Notes: generated by a model from the sequence alone, not told the origin. DNA of 64,000 nt from Bifidobacterium choloepi (GCF_010667615.1 NZ_VYSG01000002.1:62001-126000), one strand, 5' to 3'. Positions 43,619-55,024 are shown, numbered from the stretch's first letter. Made by a program: numbers and translations.

Positions 43619-43693
43619 ATGGGTATGCGCGGACGCAAGCGCAAGGATCGTCGCAAGAAGGCTGCCAACCACGGCAAGCGCCCGAACGCCTGA
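43619..43693 (+). CDS. Ribosomal protein bL37 (24 aa)
   Basis: A 24-residue, extremely basic peptide (starts MGMRGRKRKDRRKKA, ends ANHGKRPNA) with a perfect AAAGGAG SD and its own terminator. The sequence matches the small actinobacterial ribosomal protein bL37 known from mycobacterial ribosomes, especially the ANHGKRPN ending. It is too short for usual gene-calling thresholds. Confidence 0.88.
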   Translation: MGMRGRKRKDRRKKAANHGKRPNA

Positions 43694-43713
43694 TCCTGAC
43701 GCGACAACTGTCG

Positions 43714-43744
43714 AAGACCCGCCGGCCAATCCCGGCGGGTCTTT
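43714..43744 (+). terminator. Rho-independent terminator after bL37
   Basis: AAGACCCGCCGG pairs with CCGGCGGGTCTT around CCAATC, followed by TTCG. A strong stem 21 bp after the stop codon. Confidence 0.85.
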
Positions 43745-43774
43745 TCGTTGCCCGGCGGTCCGCCTCCTTCTCCT

Positions 43775-43815
43775 GGTGTCACGAACCCGGGCTGTCAGCC
43801 CGGGTTCGTGACACC
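43775..43815. repeat. Dispersed palindrome (GTCACGAACCCGGGC variant)
   Basis: Perfect 19-bp arms (43775-43793 with 43797-43815) with loop GTC. Relative to the GTCGCAAAC copies, both arms changed together (GTCACGAAC with GTTCGTGAC). Confidence 0.88.
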
Positions 43816-43836
43816 GGGAGAATATGATGATGGCTT

Positions 43837-44697
43837 ATGACTAGTGCTCCAGTGCATCCATCCGGGTCCGCCGTGCCGCGCCACTGCGTCGTGCTGGCGG
43901 CCGGCGAGTATTACGGCGAGGCGATCGCGACCGGCGACGCCGTCGCGGCCGACGGGTCGGTGCTGGCGGACGAATCGTTCGTCGTCGCGGCCGACGGCGG
44001 CCTTGACCACGCGCGCGACGCCGGCATCGTTCCCGACTTCGTCGTCGGCGACTTCGATTCCGTCTCGGATGTCGCGTCCTCGCCGGTTGCCGCCGACGAC
44101 GCGCATACGATCGTGCTGCCGAGGGAGAAGGACGATCCGGACCTGCTGTCGGCGCTCAAGCTCGGCTGGCGCGAGGGGGCGCGCGTCTTCGACGTGTACG
44201 GGGCGCTCGGCGGCAGAATCGACCACACGATTTCGGCGCTGCAGTGCGCGGCGCTGGTGTCATTGCACGGTGGCCTGGTGTTCCTGCACGGCGACGGCAC
44301 CGTCGTCGTCGCGATCACCGACGCGGCGCTCGACTTCCCGGCCCACGAGCCCGCCGGCAACCGCATGGTCTCCGTGTTCGCCCACAGCGACGAGGCCCGC
44401 GGCGTGAGCGAGCCGGGCATGAAATACGAACTCGCCGGCGCGACGATGACGAACAGCGAGGTCAACGGCGTCTCGAACGAATTCCTGCCGCATGTCCCGG
44501 CGACCATCGACGTCGCCGACGGCACGCTGCTCGTCAGCTATCCGGTCGGCACGCCGCGACCGGACTGGCGCCGTCACCGCGAACCGGGCGGCACGATCGG
44601 CGACGTGTGCACGGAGGTCTCGGCCGCGCTGTCCTCGCGGGCGACGACGGGGGAACGGACCAGTGCCCGTGAACGTGAACGAAACGACGCGCGCTAA
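43837..44697 (+). CDS. thiN: Thiamine pyrophosphokinase
   Basis: Transfers pyrophosphate from ATP to thiamine, 286 aa, cytoplasmic. Diagnostic motifs are VVAADGGLDHARDAG, FVVGDFDSVSD and GGRIDHTISALQ. The C-terminal beta domain (residues ~150-240) is followed by a charged tail. A -10-like TATGAT (43823-43828) ends 8 nt before the ATG, so the mRNA is probably leaderless. Confidence 0.9.
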   Translation: MTSAPVHPSGSAVPRHCVVLAAGEYYGEAIATGDAVAADGSVLADESFVVAADGGLDHARDAGIVPDFVVGDFDSVSDVASSPVAADDAHTIVLPREKDDPDLLSALKLGWREGARVFDVYGALGGRIDHTISALQCAALVSLHGGLVFLHGDGTVVVAITDAALDFPAHEPAGNRMVSVFAHSDEARGVSEPGMKYELAGATMTNSEVNGVSNEFLPHVPATIDVADGTLLVSYPVGTPRPDWRRHREPGGTIGDVCTEVSAALSSRATTGERTSARERERNDAR

Positions 44698-44819
44698 TGC
44701 GACAGAACGGCGTCGGATCGCCGCCGAAACGCGCCAGAGGGCTTGCCGTTCGTCACGCAGAACAATTAGAGTAGGAACCGTTGGTTTACAAACCGCCAAT
44801 TTCCGTAAGGGAGAACTAC

Positions 44820-45878
44820 ATGACTGTTAAGATTGGTATCAACGGCTTTGGCCGCATTGGTCGTCTGGCCTTCCGTCGCATCTTCGAGCTGCAGGCTCGC
44901 GGTGGCGAAGCCGCCGGCATCGAAGTCGCTGCCATCAACGATCTGACCACCCCGGCCACGCTCGCCTACCTGCTCAAGTACGACAGCACCCACGGCGTCT
45001 TCCGTCACGATGACGGCACCGCGGTCGATGTCCAGTCCACCGAAGACTCCATCATCGTCGATGGCAAGGAATACAAGGTCTACGCCGAGAAGGACGCCAA
45101 CAACATCCCGTGGGTCAAGAACGACGGTGTCGAGTACGTCCTCGAGTGCACCGGCTTCTACACCTCCGCCGAGAAGTCGATGGCTCACATCAACGCCGGC
45201 GCCAAGAAGGTCCTGATCTCCGCCCCGGCCAAGGACGAGACCACCCCGACCGTCGTCTACGGCGTCAACCACGAGATCCTGAAGGCCGACGACGTCATCG
45301 TCTCCGCCGGCTCCTGCACGACGAACTCGATGGCCGCCATGGTCAAGCTGCTCGACGAGAAGTGGGGCATCAAGGCTGGCTTCATGACCACCATCCACGC
45401 CTACACCGGCACCCAGATGCTGCTCGACGGCCCGCGCGGCACCAAGACCGGCCGCAACCTGCGCGCCGCCGCGATCAACACGATCGCCCACTCCACCGGC
45501 GCCGCCAAGGCCATCGGCAAGGTCGTCCCGTCCGTCAACGGCAAGCTGCAGGGCCACGCCCAGCGCATCCAGGTCCCGGACGGCTCGGTCACCGAGCTGA
45601 CGACGGTCCTCGAGAAGTCCGCCACGGTCGACGAGATCAACGCCGCCTTCAAGGACGCCTTCGAGAACTGCGAGTACTACGGCTACAACGAGGACAACAT
45701 CGTGTCCTCCGACATCATCGGCGACACCCACGGCGGTGTCTTCGATCCGACGCAGACCGATGTCAACGAGGTCGACGGTGTGAACATGGTCCGCACCGTC
45801 TCCTTCTACGACAACGAGTACGGCTTCACCTCCAACATGATCCGTACGCTGCTGTATTTCGCCGAGATCTCCGAGTGA
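44820..45878 (+). CDS. gap: Glyceraldehyde-3-phosphate dehydrogenase
   Basis: NAD-dependent glycolytic enzyme, 352 aa, cytoplasmic tetramer. NAD-binding [17 protein letters not shown] at the N-terminus, the catalytic Cys in [10 protein letters not shown] and the downstream [10 protein letters not shown] are canonical. The start has TAAGGGAG. Codon use shifts toward a highly expressed pattern (more GGT, GCT and CTG near the start). A strong terminator follows. Confidence 0.97.
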   Translation: MTVKIGINGFGRIGRLAFRRIFELQARGGEAAGIEVAAINDLTTPATLAYLLKYDSTHGVFRHDDGTAVDVQSTEDSIIVDGKEYKVYAEKDANNIPWVKNDGVEYVLECTGFYTSAEKSMAHINAGAKKVLISAPAKDETTPTVVYGVNHEILKADDVIVSAGSCTTNSMAAMVKLLDEKWGIKAGFMTTIHAYTGTQMLLDGPRGTKTGRNLRAAAINTIAHSTGAAKAIGKVVPSVNGKLQGHAQRIQVPDGSVTELTTVLEKSATVDEINAAFKDAFENCEYYGYNEDNIVSSDIIGDTHGGVFDPTQTDVNEVDGVNMVRTVSFYDNEYGFTSNMIRTLLYFAEISE

Positions 45879-45910
45879 GCCTGACGAAGTAACTGGCGAC
45901 AGTCGCTGGA

Positions 45911-45945
45911 AAGGCGGCAGTTCCGTTCGCGGAACTGCCGCCTTT
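45911..45945 (+). terminator. Terminator after gap
   Basis: AAGGCGGCAGTTCC pairs with GGAACTGCCGCCTT around GTTCGC, ending in TTTT. Confidence 0.9.
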
Positions 45946-45959
45946 TGCGATCCAACACG

Positions 45960-46253
45960 CCGATTGTCAGGGGGCGTGCTATTATCGCAAAGGCTTGAGA
46001 AATCAAGAAAGTGGGAAACCCACCTGGAAACCCTTCATGGTTTCGGGTCCGAGGCAATGCCTGAACGGCCCCTGCTGGACCGTCGCGACGAGCGGCGCCG
46101 GATTGTGCGGGCGAATCGTTCCGTCGTCAACGAACGGAACGACGACGAAACCCGGCGTCATCCGACGACGTCGGCGGCATCCTTGCGACTTGGCTCCGCG
46201 AAGTGTTTTCGGCACGATTCCCGCGACCGAACATTTTGAGGATTGGAGTCATC
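45960..46253 (+). promoter_or_regulatory. Long leader of the infC-rpmI-rplT operon
   Basis: Nearly 300 nt without a gene precede infC. A -10-like TATTAT is at about 45980. The first part contains the small hairpin GTGGGAAACCCAC and a GGCAATGCC stem, and the second part has CGTTCCGT/ACGGAACG near 46111-46140. infC operons are commonly autoregulated by L20 or IF-3 through leader structure, so a regulatory role is plausible. No known class was confirmed. Confidence 0.45.
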
Positions 46254-46964
46254 ATTAGCGACGAACCAAGGATCAATGACGAGATTCGCGTCTCCCAGGT
46301 GCGCCTTATCGGACCGAATGGCGAACAGGTGGGGGTCATCGCGACTTCCGTCGCACTGAACCTGGCAAAGGAAGCGAACCTCGATCTCGTCGAGGTGGCG
46401 CCCAATGCGAAGCCCCCGGTCGCCAAGCTGATCGATTATGGCAAGTTCAAGTACAACGAGAAGGTCAAGCAGCGCGAAGCCCGTCGCAACCAGAGCACCG
46501 CGGAAATCAAGGAAATCCGCTTCCGCCTCAAGATCGACGAGCACGACTTCGACGTGAAGAAGGGCCATGTCATCCGCTTCCTGAGCGGCGGCGACAAGGT
46601 CAAGGTCACGATCATGCTGCGCGGACGCGAGCAGTCCCGCCCGATCGGCGGCGTCGAACTGCTGCAGCGCCTGGCCGACGAAGTCGAGGAGTACGGCTCC
46701 ATCGAGTCCGCTCCGAAGCAGGAAGGCCGCAACATCATCATGACGCTGGCGCCGAAGGGCAAGAAGGTGCACACGCAGTCGGAACAGCGCCGTCGCGGCG
46801 CCGAGTCCCGTGCCGAGCGCCAGGCCCGTCAGGCCGCCCGACTGGCCGCCAAGAAGGAAGCCGAAGCCAAGGCCGCCGCCGAGGCAAAGAGCGCCGTCGA
46901 GGCCGAGAACCCGGCGGCCGAGCAGAAGGCCGTCAAGGACGCCGAGGCCGCGGCCAGGATCTGA
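46254..46964 (+). CDS. infC: Translation initiation factor IF-3
   Basis: Binds the 30S subunit and checks start-codon fidelity; 236 aa. The N-terminal domain begins [20 protein letters not shown] and the C-terminal domain has [19 protein letters not shown]. The best start is the rare codon ATT at 46254, five bases after GGAG (46245-46248), as expected for a gene that IF-3 itself regulates; ATC at 46251 is too close to the SD. A C-terminal Ala/Glu/Lys-rich helical tail of about 60 residues follows the usual domain end. Confidence 0.9.
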   Translation: MSDEPRINDEIRVSQVRLIGPNGEQVGVIATSVALNLAKEANLDLVEVAPNAKPPVAKLIDYGKFKYNEKVKQREARRNQSTAEIKEIRFRLKIDEHDFDVKKGHVIRFLSGGDKVKVTIMLRGREQSRPIGGVELLQRLADEVEEYGSIESAPKQEGRNIIMTLAPKGKKVHTQSEQRRRGAESRAERQARQAARLAAKKEAEAKAAAEAKSAVEAENPAAEQKAVKDAEAAARI

Positions 46965-47019
46965 GCGACCGGACGTTCTTCCAGACTTCCGAACAGAAGA
47001 AAAACCAAGGAGGGCAGCA

Positions 47020-47214
47020 ATGCCGAAGATGAAAACCAATTCCGCCGCCAAGAAGCGCGTCCGCGTGACCTCCACTGGCAAGGTGATGCACGAAGGCTGC
47101 TCCATGCGCCACAACCTCGAGCACAAGTCGGCTCGCAAGCGCCGTCAGCTGAAGGAAGAGACCGCTCTCGCCACGTCGCAGGCTCGCAAGATGAAGGGCC
47201 TGCTGGGTCGCTGA
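47020..47214 (+). CDS. rpmI: Ribosomal protein bL35
   Basis: Small basic 50S protein, 64 aa, starting [17 protein letters not shown] and ending KMKGLLGR, both typical. The SD AAGGAGGG precedes the ATG. Second gene of the infC-rpmI-rplT operon. Confidence 0.97.
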   Translation: MPKMKTNSAAKKRVRVTSTGKVMHEGCSMRHNLEHKSARKRRQLKEETALATSQARKMKGLLGR

Positions 47215-47309
47215 GTCGCGACGGGACCTTCAGTTCAATCCCCGGTCCCGACCACGCAACTCTTCCCGGACGGAATTTGAAAACAGACTTTAGAAAGTAG
47301 GAAAGAAAT

Positions 47310-47693
47310 ATGGCACGTGTCAAGCGCGCAGTGAATGCCCACAAGAAGCGTCGTGTTGTCCTCGACCGCGCGAGCGGTTACCGTGGCCAGCGTTCCCGCC
47401 TGTACCGCAAGGCGAAGGAACAGCTGCTGCACTCCTTCAACTACAACTACCGCGACCGCAAGGCTCGCAAGGGCGACTTCCGCAAGCTGTGGATCCAGCG
47501 CATCAACATCGCCGTCCGCGCCGAAGGCATGACCTACAACCGCTTCATCCAGGGCCTGCGTCTCGCCGGCATCGAACTGGACCGTCGCGCCCTCGCCGAG
47601 ATCGCCGTGTCCGATCCGGAGACCTTCAAGGCCATCGTCGAGCAGGCCAAGGCCGCCCTCCCGGAGGACGTCAACGCCCCGGTCAACGCCTGA
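47310..47693 (+). CDS. rplT: Ribosomal protein bL20
   Basis: 50S assembly protein and possible autoregulator of the operon, 127 aa. It starts [20 protein letters not shown] and includes [20 protein letters not shown], as in all bL20 proteins. It lies 95 bp after rpmI, with TAGGAAAG as SD. Confidence 0.97.
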   Translation: MARVKRAVNAHKKRRVVLDRASGYRGQRSRLYRKAKEQLLHSFNYNYRDRKARKGDFRKLWIQRINIAVRAEGMTYNRFIQGLRLAGIELDRRALAEIAVSDPETFKAIVEQAKAALPEDVNAPVNA

Positions 47694-47725
47694 GCGTCGC
47701 GTCAAGCCTGACCTGACCTTATCTT

Positions 47726-47766
47726 GATGTCACGAACCCGAGCCTCGAGCCCGGGTTCGTGACATC
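47726..47766. repeat. Dispersed palindrome (GTCACGAACCCGGGC variant)
   Basis: GATGTCACGAACCCGAGC pairs with GCCCGGGTTCGTGACATC (one mismatch) around CTCGA, after rplT. Confidence 0.83.
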
Positions 47767-47843
47767 TTGTCATATGTGCCATCATGCGGGCCGCCGTCGC
47801 GTAGCGTCCGCGGTTTCGGCCGGACTGCGGTAAGGTGGCCGGT

Positions 47844-48764
47844 ATGCTGTTGAAACTCGTCGACCGGTTCATTGCGCACATCGACATCGAACGCGGCCTG
47901 TCGCCGGCGACGGTCGCCGCGTACCGGTCCGACCTCGAGCTGTACTGCAACTGGCTGCAACGGCACGGCATCGACGAGCCGTCGGCCATCCGCCGCGATG
48001 ACGTCGAGTCGTTCGTCGCCGACCTCGCCGACGACGGCCAGTCGTCCGGCTCGCGCTCCCGCCGGCTCGCCGCCGTCCACATGTTCCACCGTTTCCTCGT
48101 CGGCGAGGGGCTGGCCGCGGACGATCCGTCCGCCCAGGTGCGCGCCCCGAAATCGGCCGAGCGGCTTCCCGAGGCGCTGACCGTCGACGAGGTGACGCGA
48201 CTGCTCGACGCCGTCAGGCCGGTTTCCGGCCAGCCCGTCGAATATCGCGACGCCGCGATGCTGGAACTGCTCTATGCGACCGGCGCCCGCGTCTCCGAAC
48301 TGTGCGCGCTGAACCTCGACGACATCGACTTCGACGAACGGGTGGTGCGGCTCACCGGCAAGGGCGCCAAGCAGCGGCTCGTCCCGTTCGGCCAGTACGC
48401 GGCGGCGGCGCTGGGGGAGTACCTCGACCACGGCCGGCCTTCGCTCGAGGCGAACGTCAATCGCAAGACGGCGTCGCCGGAACGCCGTGCCGTCTTCCTC
48501 AACAAGCGCGGCCGGCGCATCTCGCGCCAGTCGGTCTGGGAAGTATTGTCGAACGCCGGGCAGAAGGCGCACCTGACCAGCCCGCTCCATCCGCACACGC
48601 TGCGCCACACGTTCGCCACGCACCTGATCCAGGGCGGCGCCGACGTGCGTTCGGTGCAGGAGCTGCTCGGCCACGCGTCGGTGCGCACGACGCAGGTCTA
48701 CACGCACGTCAGCCCCGAGACGCTCAAGGAAACGTACCTGCTCAGCCATCCGCGTGCGCGTTGA
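47844..48764 (+). CDS. xerD: Tyrosine recombinase XerD
   Basis: Site-specific recombinase resolving chromosome dimers at dif with XerC, 306 aa. The N-terminal SAM-like core-binding domain (RFIAHIDIERGLSPATVAAY) precedes the catalytic domain. Catalytic residues: Arg in ATGARVSELCAL, Lys in GKGAKQR, HTLRHTFATH (His and Arg), the His in LGHASVRTTQ and the nucleophile Tyr in QVYTHV. TAAGGT ends 7 nt before the ATG, so it is probably leaderless. parA follows, as in other actinobacteria. Confidence 0.93.
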   Translation: MLLKLVDRFIAHIDIERGLSPATVAAYRSDLELYCNWLQRHGIDEPSAIRRDDVESFVADLADDGQSSGSRSRRLAAVHMFHRFLVGEGLAADDPSAQVRAPKSAERLPEALTVDEVTRLLDAVRPVSGQPVEYRDAAMLELLYATGARVSELCALNLDDIDFDERVVRLTGKGAKQRLVPFGQYAAAALGEYLDHGRPSLEANVNRKTASPERRAVFLNKRGRRISRQSVWEVLSNAGQKAHLTSPLHPHTLRHTFATHLIQGGADVRSVQELLGHASVRTTQVYTHVSPETLKETYLLSHPRAR

Positions 48765-48895
48765 CGCGAAAATCGCACACAATCGAACGGCCAACCTCAC
48801 CAGAACATGCCAAAATGAACAGACTGCCGGAAAATGGCAGTACACTATAGGGAAGAAAACGAACGATTCTCAACTGAACTGATAAAGTGAGATCT

Positions 48896-49735
48896 ATGCC
48901 TACGGATTTGCTTGGACGCGAATATACGACGTTTCCGGCGCCGAAACCGCTGCAGCAGCACGGCCCGGCCCGGGTCATCGCCATGTGCAATCAGAAGGGT
49001 GGCGTAGGCAAGACCACGAGCTCCATCAACATCGCCGGCGCGCTGACGCAGTACGGCCGCAAGGTGCTCATCGTCGACTTCGATCCGCAGGGCGCCGCCA
49101 CCGTCGGCCTCGGCATCAACGCGAACGCGCTCGAGAACACCGTCTACACGGCGCTGTTCAATCCGCGCATGGACGTCCACGACGTCATCCAGCACACGCA
49201 TTTCGAGAACCTCGACATCATGCCGGCCAACATCGACCTGTCGGCCGCCGAGGTGCAGCTCGTCACCGAAGTCGCGCGCGAGCAGGTGCTCGCCAGCGTG
49301 CTGCGGCCGATCAAGGACGAATACGACCTCATCATCATCGACTGCCAGCCGTCGCTGGGCCTGCTCACCGTCAACGCGCTGACGGCAGCCGACGGCGTCA
49401 TCATCCCGGTCGCCGCCGAGTTCTTCGCGCTGCGCGGCGTCGCGCTGCTGATGCAGTCGATCGAGAAGGTGCAGATGCGCATCAACCCGTCGCTCGAGGT
49501 CTACGGCGTGCTCGTCACGATGTTCACCCGCACGCTGCACTGCGACGAGGTGCTGCAGCGCATCTACGAGGCGTTCCGCGACAAGGTCTTCCACTCGGTC
49601 ATCTCCCGCTCGATCAAGCTGCCGGACGCCAATGTCGCCGCCGCGCCGATCACGATCTACTCGCCGAACCACAAGACGGCGAAGGAATACCGCGAGGTCG
49701 CCCGCGAACTCGTCGCCAAGGGCGTTGTCGCCTGA
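48896..49735 (+). CDS. ParA-family ATPase (Soj-like)
   Basis: Deviant Walker ATPase of the ParA/MinD group, 279 aa. The P-loop is CNQKGGVGKTTSSINIAGAL near residue 35, followed by the Walker A' region IVDFDPQGAATVG and Walker B YDLIIIDCQPSLGLLTVNAL. The N-terminus (LLGREYTTFPAPKPLQQHGP) resembles the second actinobacterial ParA that accompanies xerD. That paralogue is usually followed by scpA and scpB, but here typA follows. No parB is nearby, so it is probably not the main ori-segregation ParA. ATG 48896 was preferred over the GTG at 48887. Confidence 0.88.
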   Translation: MPTDLLGREYTTFPAPKPLQQHGPARVIAMCNQKGGVGKTTSSINIAGALTQYGRKVLIVDFDPQGAATVGLGINANALENTVYTALFNPRMDVHDVIQHTHFENLDIMPANIDLSAAEVQLVTEVAREQVLASVLRPIKDEYDLIIIDCQPSLGLLTVNALTAADGVIIPVAAEFFALRGVALLMQSIEKVQMRINPSLEVYGVLVTMFTRTLHCDEVLQRIYEAFRDKVFHSVISRSIKLPDANVAAAPITIYSPNHKTAKEYREVARELVAKGVVA

Positions 49736-49842
49736 CCTTTCGTGGTCACCGCCCCTGTCTGGCCGAGTGCGTACCATGGGAATGTTTGTGTGCGAGTAAC
49801 TCTTTCGCGAAATTCAACAACTCTGACAGGAGAGGCTTTTTC

Positions 49843-51777
<1,935 letters not shown>

Positions 51778-51792
51778 GTTGTCCCGCCGCAT

Positions 51793-51827
51793 GAAACGCC
51801 CCGCCGGCAATGCCGGCGGGGCGTTTC
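51793..51827 (+). terminator. Terminator after typA
   Basis: GAAACGCCCCGCCGGC pairs perfectly with GCCGGCGGGGCGTTTC around AAT. Confidence 0.88.
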
Positions 51828-51865
51828 CCGTCTGTCACGTCAAGCCGGCCGATAGACTGGGCACC

Positions 51866-52315
51866 ATGACGAATACGACGAGCACTGAAAGCTACGACCG
51901 CCTGCTGCCGTGGTCGCACCGGCAGCCCGTGGCCGTGCGCATCCTGATCGACGCGCTGGCCGGCATCGGCGCCGGCGTCGTCGGCACGCTCGCGCACCGC
52001 ATGGGCGCGTGGCAGAACCTGCCCTATGGCCTGTTGCTCGCGTTCGTGCTGCTCGGCTGCTCGGCATGGTGCGCGCGCTCGCGCGACGGCGTCATCGGAC
52101 TGGCCGTCCACCTGATCACGTCGTCGGGCGTCGTCTGGATGATGGCGATGTACGGCCCGATGGGCGACGCGATGGTCCCGATCGGCTTCTCGACGGACAC
52201 GCTGCCGTTCTTCTCGCAGAAAGTCGGCCTGATCTGGCTTGCCGGCGTCGTCGTGCTGCAGATCGTCATGCTCGTGCTGCCGCGGCGGTGGTTCTCGATC
52301 GTGCCGGCGGAATAG
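51866..52315 (+). CDS. Small membrane protein of unknown function
   Basis: A 149-aa protein with about four membrane segments (ILIDALAGIGAGVVGTLAH, YGLLLAFVLLGCSAW, GLAVHLITSSGVVWMMAMYG, VGLIWLAGVVVLQIVMLVL). It starts MTNTTSTESYDRLLPWSHR. TAGACT (51853-51858) ends 7 nt before the ATG, suggesting a leaderless transcript. It resembles unnamed four-helix proteins conserved in actinobacteria; I do not recognise a function. A hairpin and pheA follow. Confidence 0.75.
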   Translation: MTNTTSTESYDRLLPWSHRQPVAVRILIDALAGIGAGVVGTLAHRMGAWQNLPYGLLLAFVLLGCSAWCARSRDGVIGLAVHLITSSGVVWMMAMYGPMGDAMVPIGFSTDTLPFFSQKVGLIWLAGVVVLQIVMLVLPRRWFSIVPAE

Positions 52316-52357
52316 CAAGTGACGCCGGCGCAATAGGCTGAAAAGTTGGACGATCCG

Positions 52358-52403
52358 GCGGAAGAATCGTTCGGCTTTTTCGTATTCTCGACGATTCTTC
52401 CGC
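52358..52403. repeat. Hairpin GCGGAAGAATCGT/ACGATTCTTCCGC upstream of pheA
   Basis: Perfect 13-bp arms (52358-52370 with 52391-52403) around a 20-nt loop containing TTTTT. Each arm includes the ACGATTC/GAATCGT word. It lies 20 bp before the pheA start and could terminate or attenuate transcription from the upstream gene. Confidence 0.65.
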
Positions 52404-52423
52404 GGCGGGGGAGCACGACGACG

Positions 52424-53467
52424 ATGGCACGACAGCGACTGTATTATCTGGGGCCGGAAGGCACGTTCACGCACCAGGCGGCGATCGATGCCGCCGCGAG
52501 GCTGGCGGCCGCCGGCCTCGGCGACGACTTCGACTACGTCGCCTGCGACGACGTCCGCCGGATCCTCGGGGCCGCGGAGCACGGCGACGGCTGGGGCGTC
52601 ATCGCCTGGGAGAACAACGTCGAGGGCTACGTCGTGCCGAACCTCGACATGATGATCGACTCGACCGGCGTCGCCGGCTTCGCCCGCACGTCCGTCGACA
52701 TCGCGTTCGACGCGTTCGTCACGCCGGCAACCTACGACGCCGTCGTCGACTGCAATCCCGACCTCGAGGGCGTCTGCCTCGCGTGCTCCGACGACGACGT
52801 CGACACGATGGTCATCGACGCCTGCACGACCGTCCACGCCCATCCGCACGGCCTCGCGCAGTGCCGGCGCTTCGCCCGCGACCACGGCCTCGAGCCGGTG
52901 CCGGCCGCGTCGAACGCCGCCGCCTGCCGCGACCTCGCGACGCTCGACCACATGGCCGTCGCGCTCGGCCCGGCGATCTGCGGCGAACTCTACGGGCTCA
53001 GGCGCGTCGAGCTCGGCGTGCAGGACTACGCCTCGGCGAAGACCGACTTCCTCGTCGTCGCGCGGCGGGACGACGTCGCCGGCCTGCTCGGCGACATCCG
53101 CCGCAGGCCCGACGCCGAATTCGAATCGATCGTCACGTTCATTCCGCTCGTCACCGGCCCCGGCGTCCTCGCCGACCTGCTCGACGTGCTGCGCGACGCC
53201 GGCCTCAACATGACGAGCTTCATCTCCCGGCCGATCAAGGGCCACGACGGCACGTACAACTTCACGGCGACGCTCGACGCCGCGCCGTGGGAACCGCGGT
53301 TCCGCGCCGCGCTCGGGGAGATTCTCGGCCACGGTGACTGGGCGAAGACGCTCGCCGTCTACCCGCGCCGCGAACGGCCGCACCCGCCGGTCAGCGAATG
53401 GATGCTGCCGAACGGCGGCGTGCGCGATACCGCCGACGCCACTGCCGCCATCGAGTTGCTATGGTGA
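52424..53467 (+). CDS. pheA: Prephenate dehydratase
   Basis: Converts prephenate to phenylpyruvate for Phe synthesis, 347 aa, cytoplasmic. The N-terminal PDT domain begins RLYYLGPEGTFTHQAA and has the conserved SAKTDFLVV segment. The regulatory ACT domain (about residues 230-300) has GPGVLADLLDVLRDAGLNMT and ISRPIKG. There is no chorismate-mutase domain. The SD is GGGGGAG. tyrA follows, giving a Phe/Tyr pair. Confidence 0.93.
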   Translation: MARQRLYYLGPEGTFTHQAAIDAAARLAAAGLGDDFDYVACDDVRRILGAAEHGDGWGVIAWENNVEGYVVPNLDMMIDSTGVAGFARTSVDIAFDAFVTPATYDAVVDCNPDLEGVCLACSDDDVDTMVIDACTTVHAHPHGLAQCRRFARDHGLEPVPAASNAAACRDLATLDHMAVALGPAICGELYGLRRVELGVQDYASAKTDFLVVARRDDVAGLLGDIRRRPDAEFESIVTFIPLVTGPGVLADLLDVLRDAGLNMTSFISRPIKGHDGTYNFTATLDAAPWEPRFRAALGEILGHGDWAKTLAVYPRRERPHPPVSEWMLPNGGVRDTADATAAIELLW

Positions 53468-53502
53468 GGAAACAGGATCCGCGCATGCAGAAGGAGGCCG
53501 AC

Positions 53503-54600
53503 ATGGGACATGACCGCACCGAAACGGTAGGGGACTGGGTGGCCGCGACGTCGGCCACGCCGGCGACGGCGACGGCCGGACCGCCGGCGCCAAGGCGCGT
53601 CGGCATCGTCGGCCTCGGACTGATCGGCGGCTCGCTGGCGTGCCGGCTCGCCAACGCCGGCTGCGACGTCGTCGCCTGGAACCACCGCGACCATCCGTAC
53701 CGTCAGGCGCGCCGCCACGGCATCCGCTGCGTGGACTCGCTGACGGCGCTGGCCGGGGAAAAGCCCGAAGTGCTCGTGCTGTGCAACCCGCTGCGCAGCA
53801 TGCCGGACGTCCTCGCCGGACTCAGGCCGGCGTTCGACCCGGCGGCGACGACGCTGACCGACGTCGGGTCGGTCAAGGGCCTCGTGCGCGAGCAGGTCAC
53901 GGCCGCCGGACTGGACGATTCGTACGTCGGAGCCCACCCGATGGCCGGCAACGAGCGCTCCGGATGGCAGGCCGCCGACCCGCGGCTCTTCGACGGCGCG
54001 CTATGGGCGCTGACCTACGACGAACGTACCGACTACGGCCGGCTGCTGCAGGTTGCCGACCTCGTCACGCGTGCCTGCACGAACCGGCTCATCGTCGTCG
54101 ACGACGCCACGCACGACCGCGCCGCTGCGATGATCTCCCACATGCCGCACGTCGCGTCGACGGCACTCATCAACATGATGTCGGCCGACGAGAACCGCAA
54201 CATCGAGGCGGCGCTCGCCGCCGGCTCGTGGCGGGACATGACGCGCGTGGCGCTGACCGATCCGAAGCGCACCGAGGCGATGGTGGAGGAGAACGCCGGC
54301 AACGTCGCCGGCCTGCTGCGCGACATCGCCGACCGGCTGGCCGCCGTGGCGACGGCGCTCGACGACGGCGACCGGGCGGCGCTCGACCGCTTCTTCGCCG
54401 AGGGCGACCCGTTCCGCGACTTCAAGGCGTCGCTCGACCGCGCCGGCGACAACGAGGCGACCGAGACGATCTTCTCGTCGCTCGCGATCTCCGCCGACGA
54501 CTGGCGCGGCGACTTCCTGCGTTCCGCCCAGCGCGGCGAGCACATTGTCCGCTTCACGTCCGCCCACCGCGCCATCGCCGAACAGTTGCCGCGGGTGTGA
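53503..54600 (+). CDS. tyrA: Prephenate dehydrogenase
   Basis: Oxidatively decarboxylates prephenate (or arogenate) for Tyr synthesis, 365 aa, cytoplasmic. The NAD(P)-binding Rossmann motif is VGIVGLGLIGGSLACRLA near residue 35, and the substrate region includes GAHPMAGNERSGW. ATG 53503 has a perfect AAGGAGG (53491-53497); in-frame ATGs at 53461 and 53485 are alternatives, the first overlapping the pheA stop. Confidence 0.92.
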   Translation: MGHDRTETVGDWVAATSATPATATAGPPAPRRVGIVGLGLIGGSLACRLANAGCDVVAWNHRDHPYRQARRHGIRCVDSLTALAGEKPEVLVLCNPLRSMPDVLAGLRPAFDPAATTLTDVGSVKGLVREQVTAAGLDDSYVGAHPMAGNERSGWQAADPRLFDGALWALTYDERTDYGRLLQVADLVTRACTNRLIVVDDATHDRAAAMISHMPHVASTALINMMSADENRNIEAALAAGSWRDMTRVALTDPKRTEAMVEENAGNVAGLLRDIADRLAAVATALDDGDRAALDRFFAEGDPFRDFKASLDRAGDNEATETIFSSLAISADDWRGDFLRSAQRGEHIVRFTSAHRAIAEQLPRV

Positions 54601-54605
54601 GCGCC

Positions 54606-54854
54606 ATGCCATTGCCCGGAATCATTCCCGCGGGCGCGCGCATTGTCGTGCGCACCGACGACGGCACGGACGAACGGACCGGACGGACGACATTCCGGGA
54701 TTTTGTCGGCCACGTGGTCTCGTGGGACCCGTCCGCCGGCGAGCTCGTCCTCGACCGGGACGCCTCCGCAAACGGCAGGCGCCCCGCCGAGCGCGTGACG
54801 ATCAAGATGGCAACGATTGTCCGCCTCAAGCCCGTCCCGGAACGGAAATACTGA
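54606..54854 (+). CDS. Small SH3-like domain protein
   Basis: An 82-aa protein starting PLPGIIPAGARIVVRTDDG, with alternating beta strands (FVGHVVSWDPSAGELVLD, ERVTIKMATIVRLKPVP). This resembles the N-terminal SH3-like barrel found alone or fused to acetyltransferases in actinobacteria. It starts 5 bp after tyrA, so it is probably co-transcribed. Its stop codon lies at the boundary of an inverted-repeat element. Function unknown. Confidence 0.65.
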   Translation: MPLPGIIPAGARIVVRTDDGTDERTGRTTFRDFVGHVVSWDPSAGELVLDRDASANGRRPAERVTIKMATIVRLKPVPERKY

Positions 54855-55013
54855 CTCCCTCCTTGGAGGGAGTCGACGAGGCGAAGCCGAGTCGGTGGGA
54901 GTTCGCAAGTCCGCCGGGACGTGACGTTATTCGAGTACCGTCACGTTCCCGGACGCGCCGGAACTCCCACCGAAAACGCTTCGCGTTTTCGACTCCCTCC
55001 AGGGAGGGAGTTA
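54853..55013. repeat. Complete MITE-like inverted-repeat element
   Basis: About 160 bp with GACTCCCTCCTTGGAGGGAGTC at the left and GACTCCCTCCAGGGAGGGAGTT at the right, inner GGTGGGAGTTC/GAACTCCCACC, and a central hairpin CGGGACGTGACG/CGTCACGTTCCCG. It fits exactly between two convergent genes. Same architecture as 30617-30826. Confidence 0.8.
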
Positions 55014-55024
55014 CAGGGCGGTCC

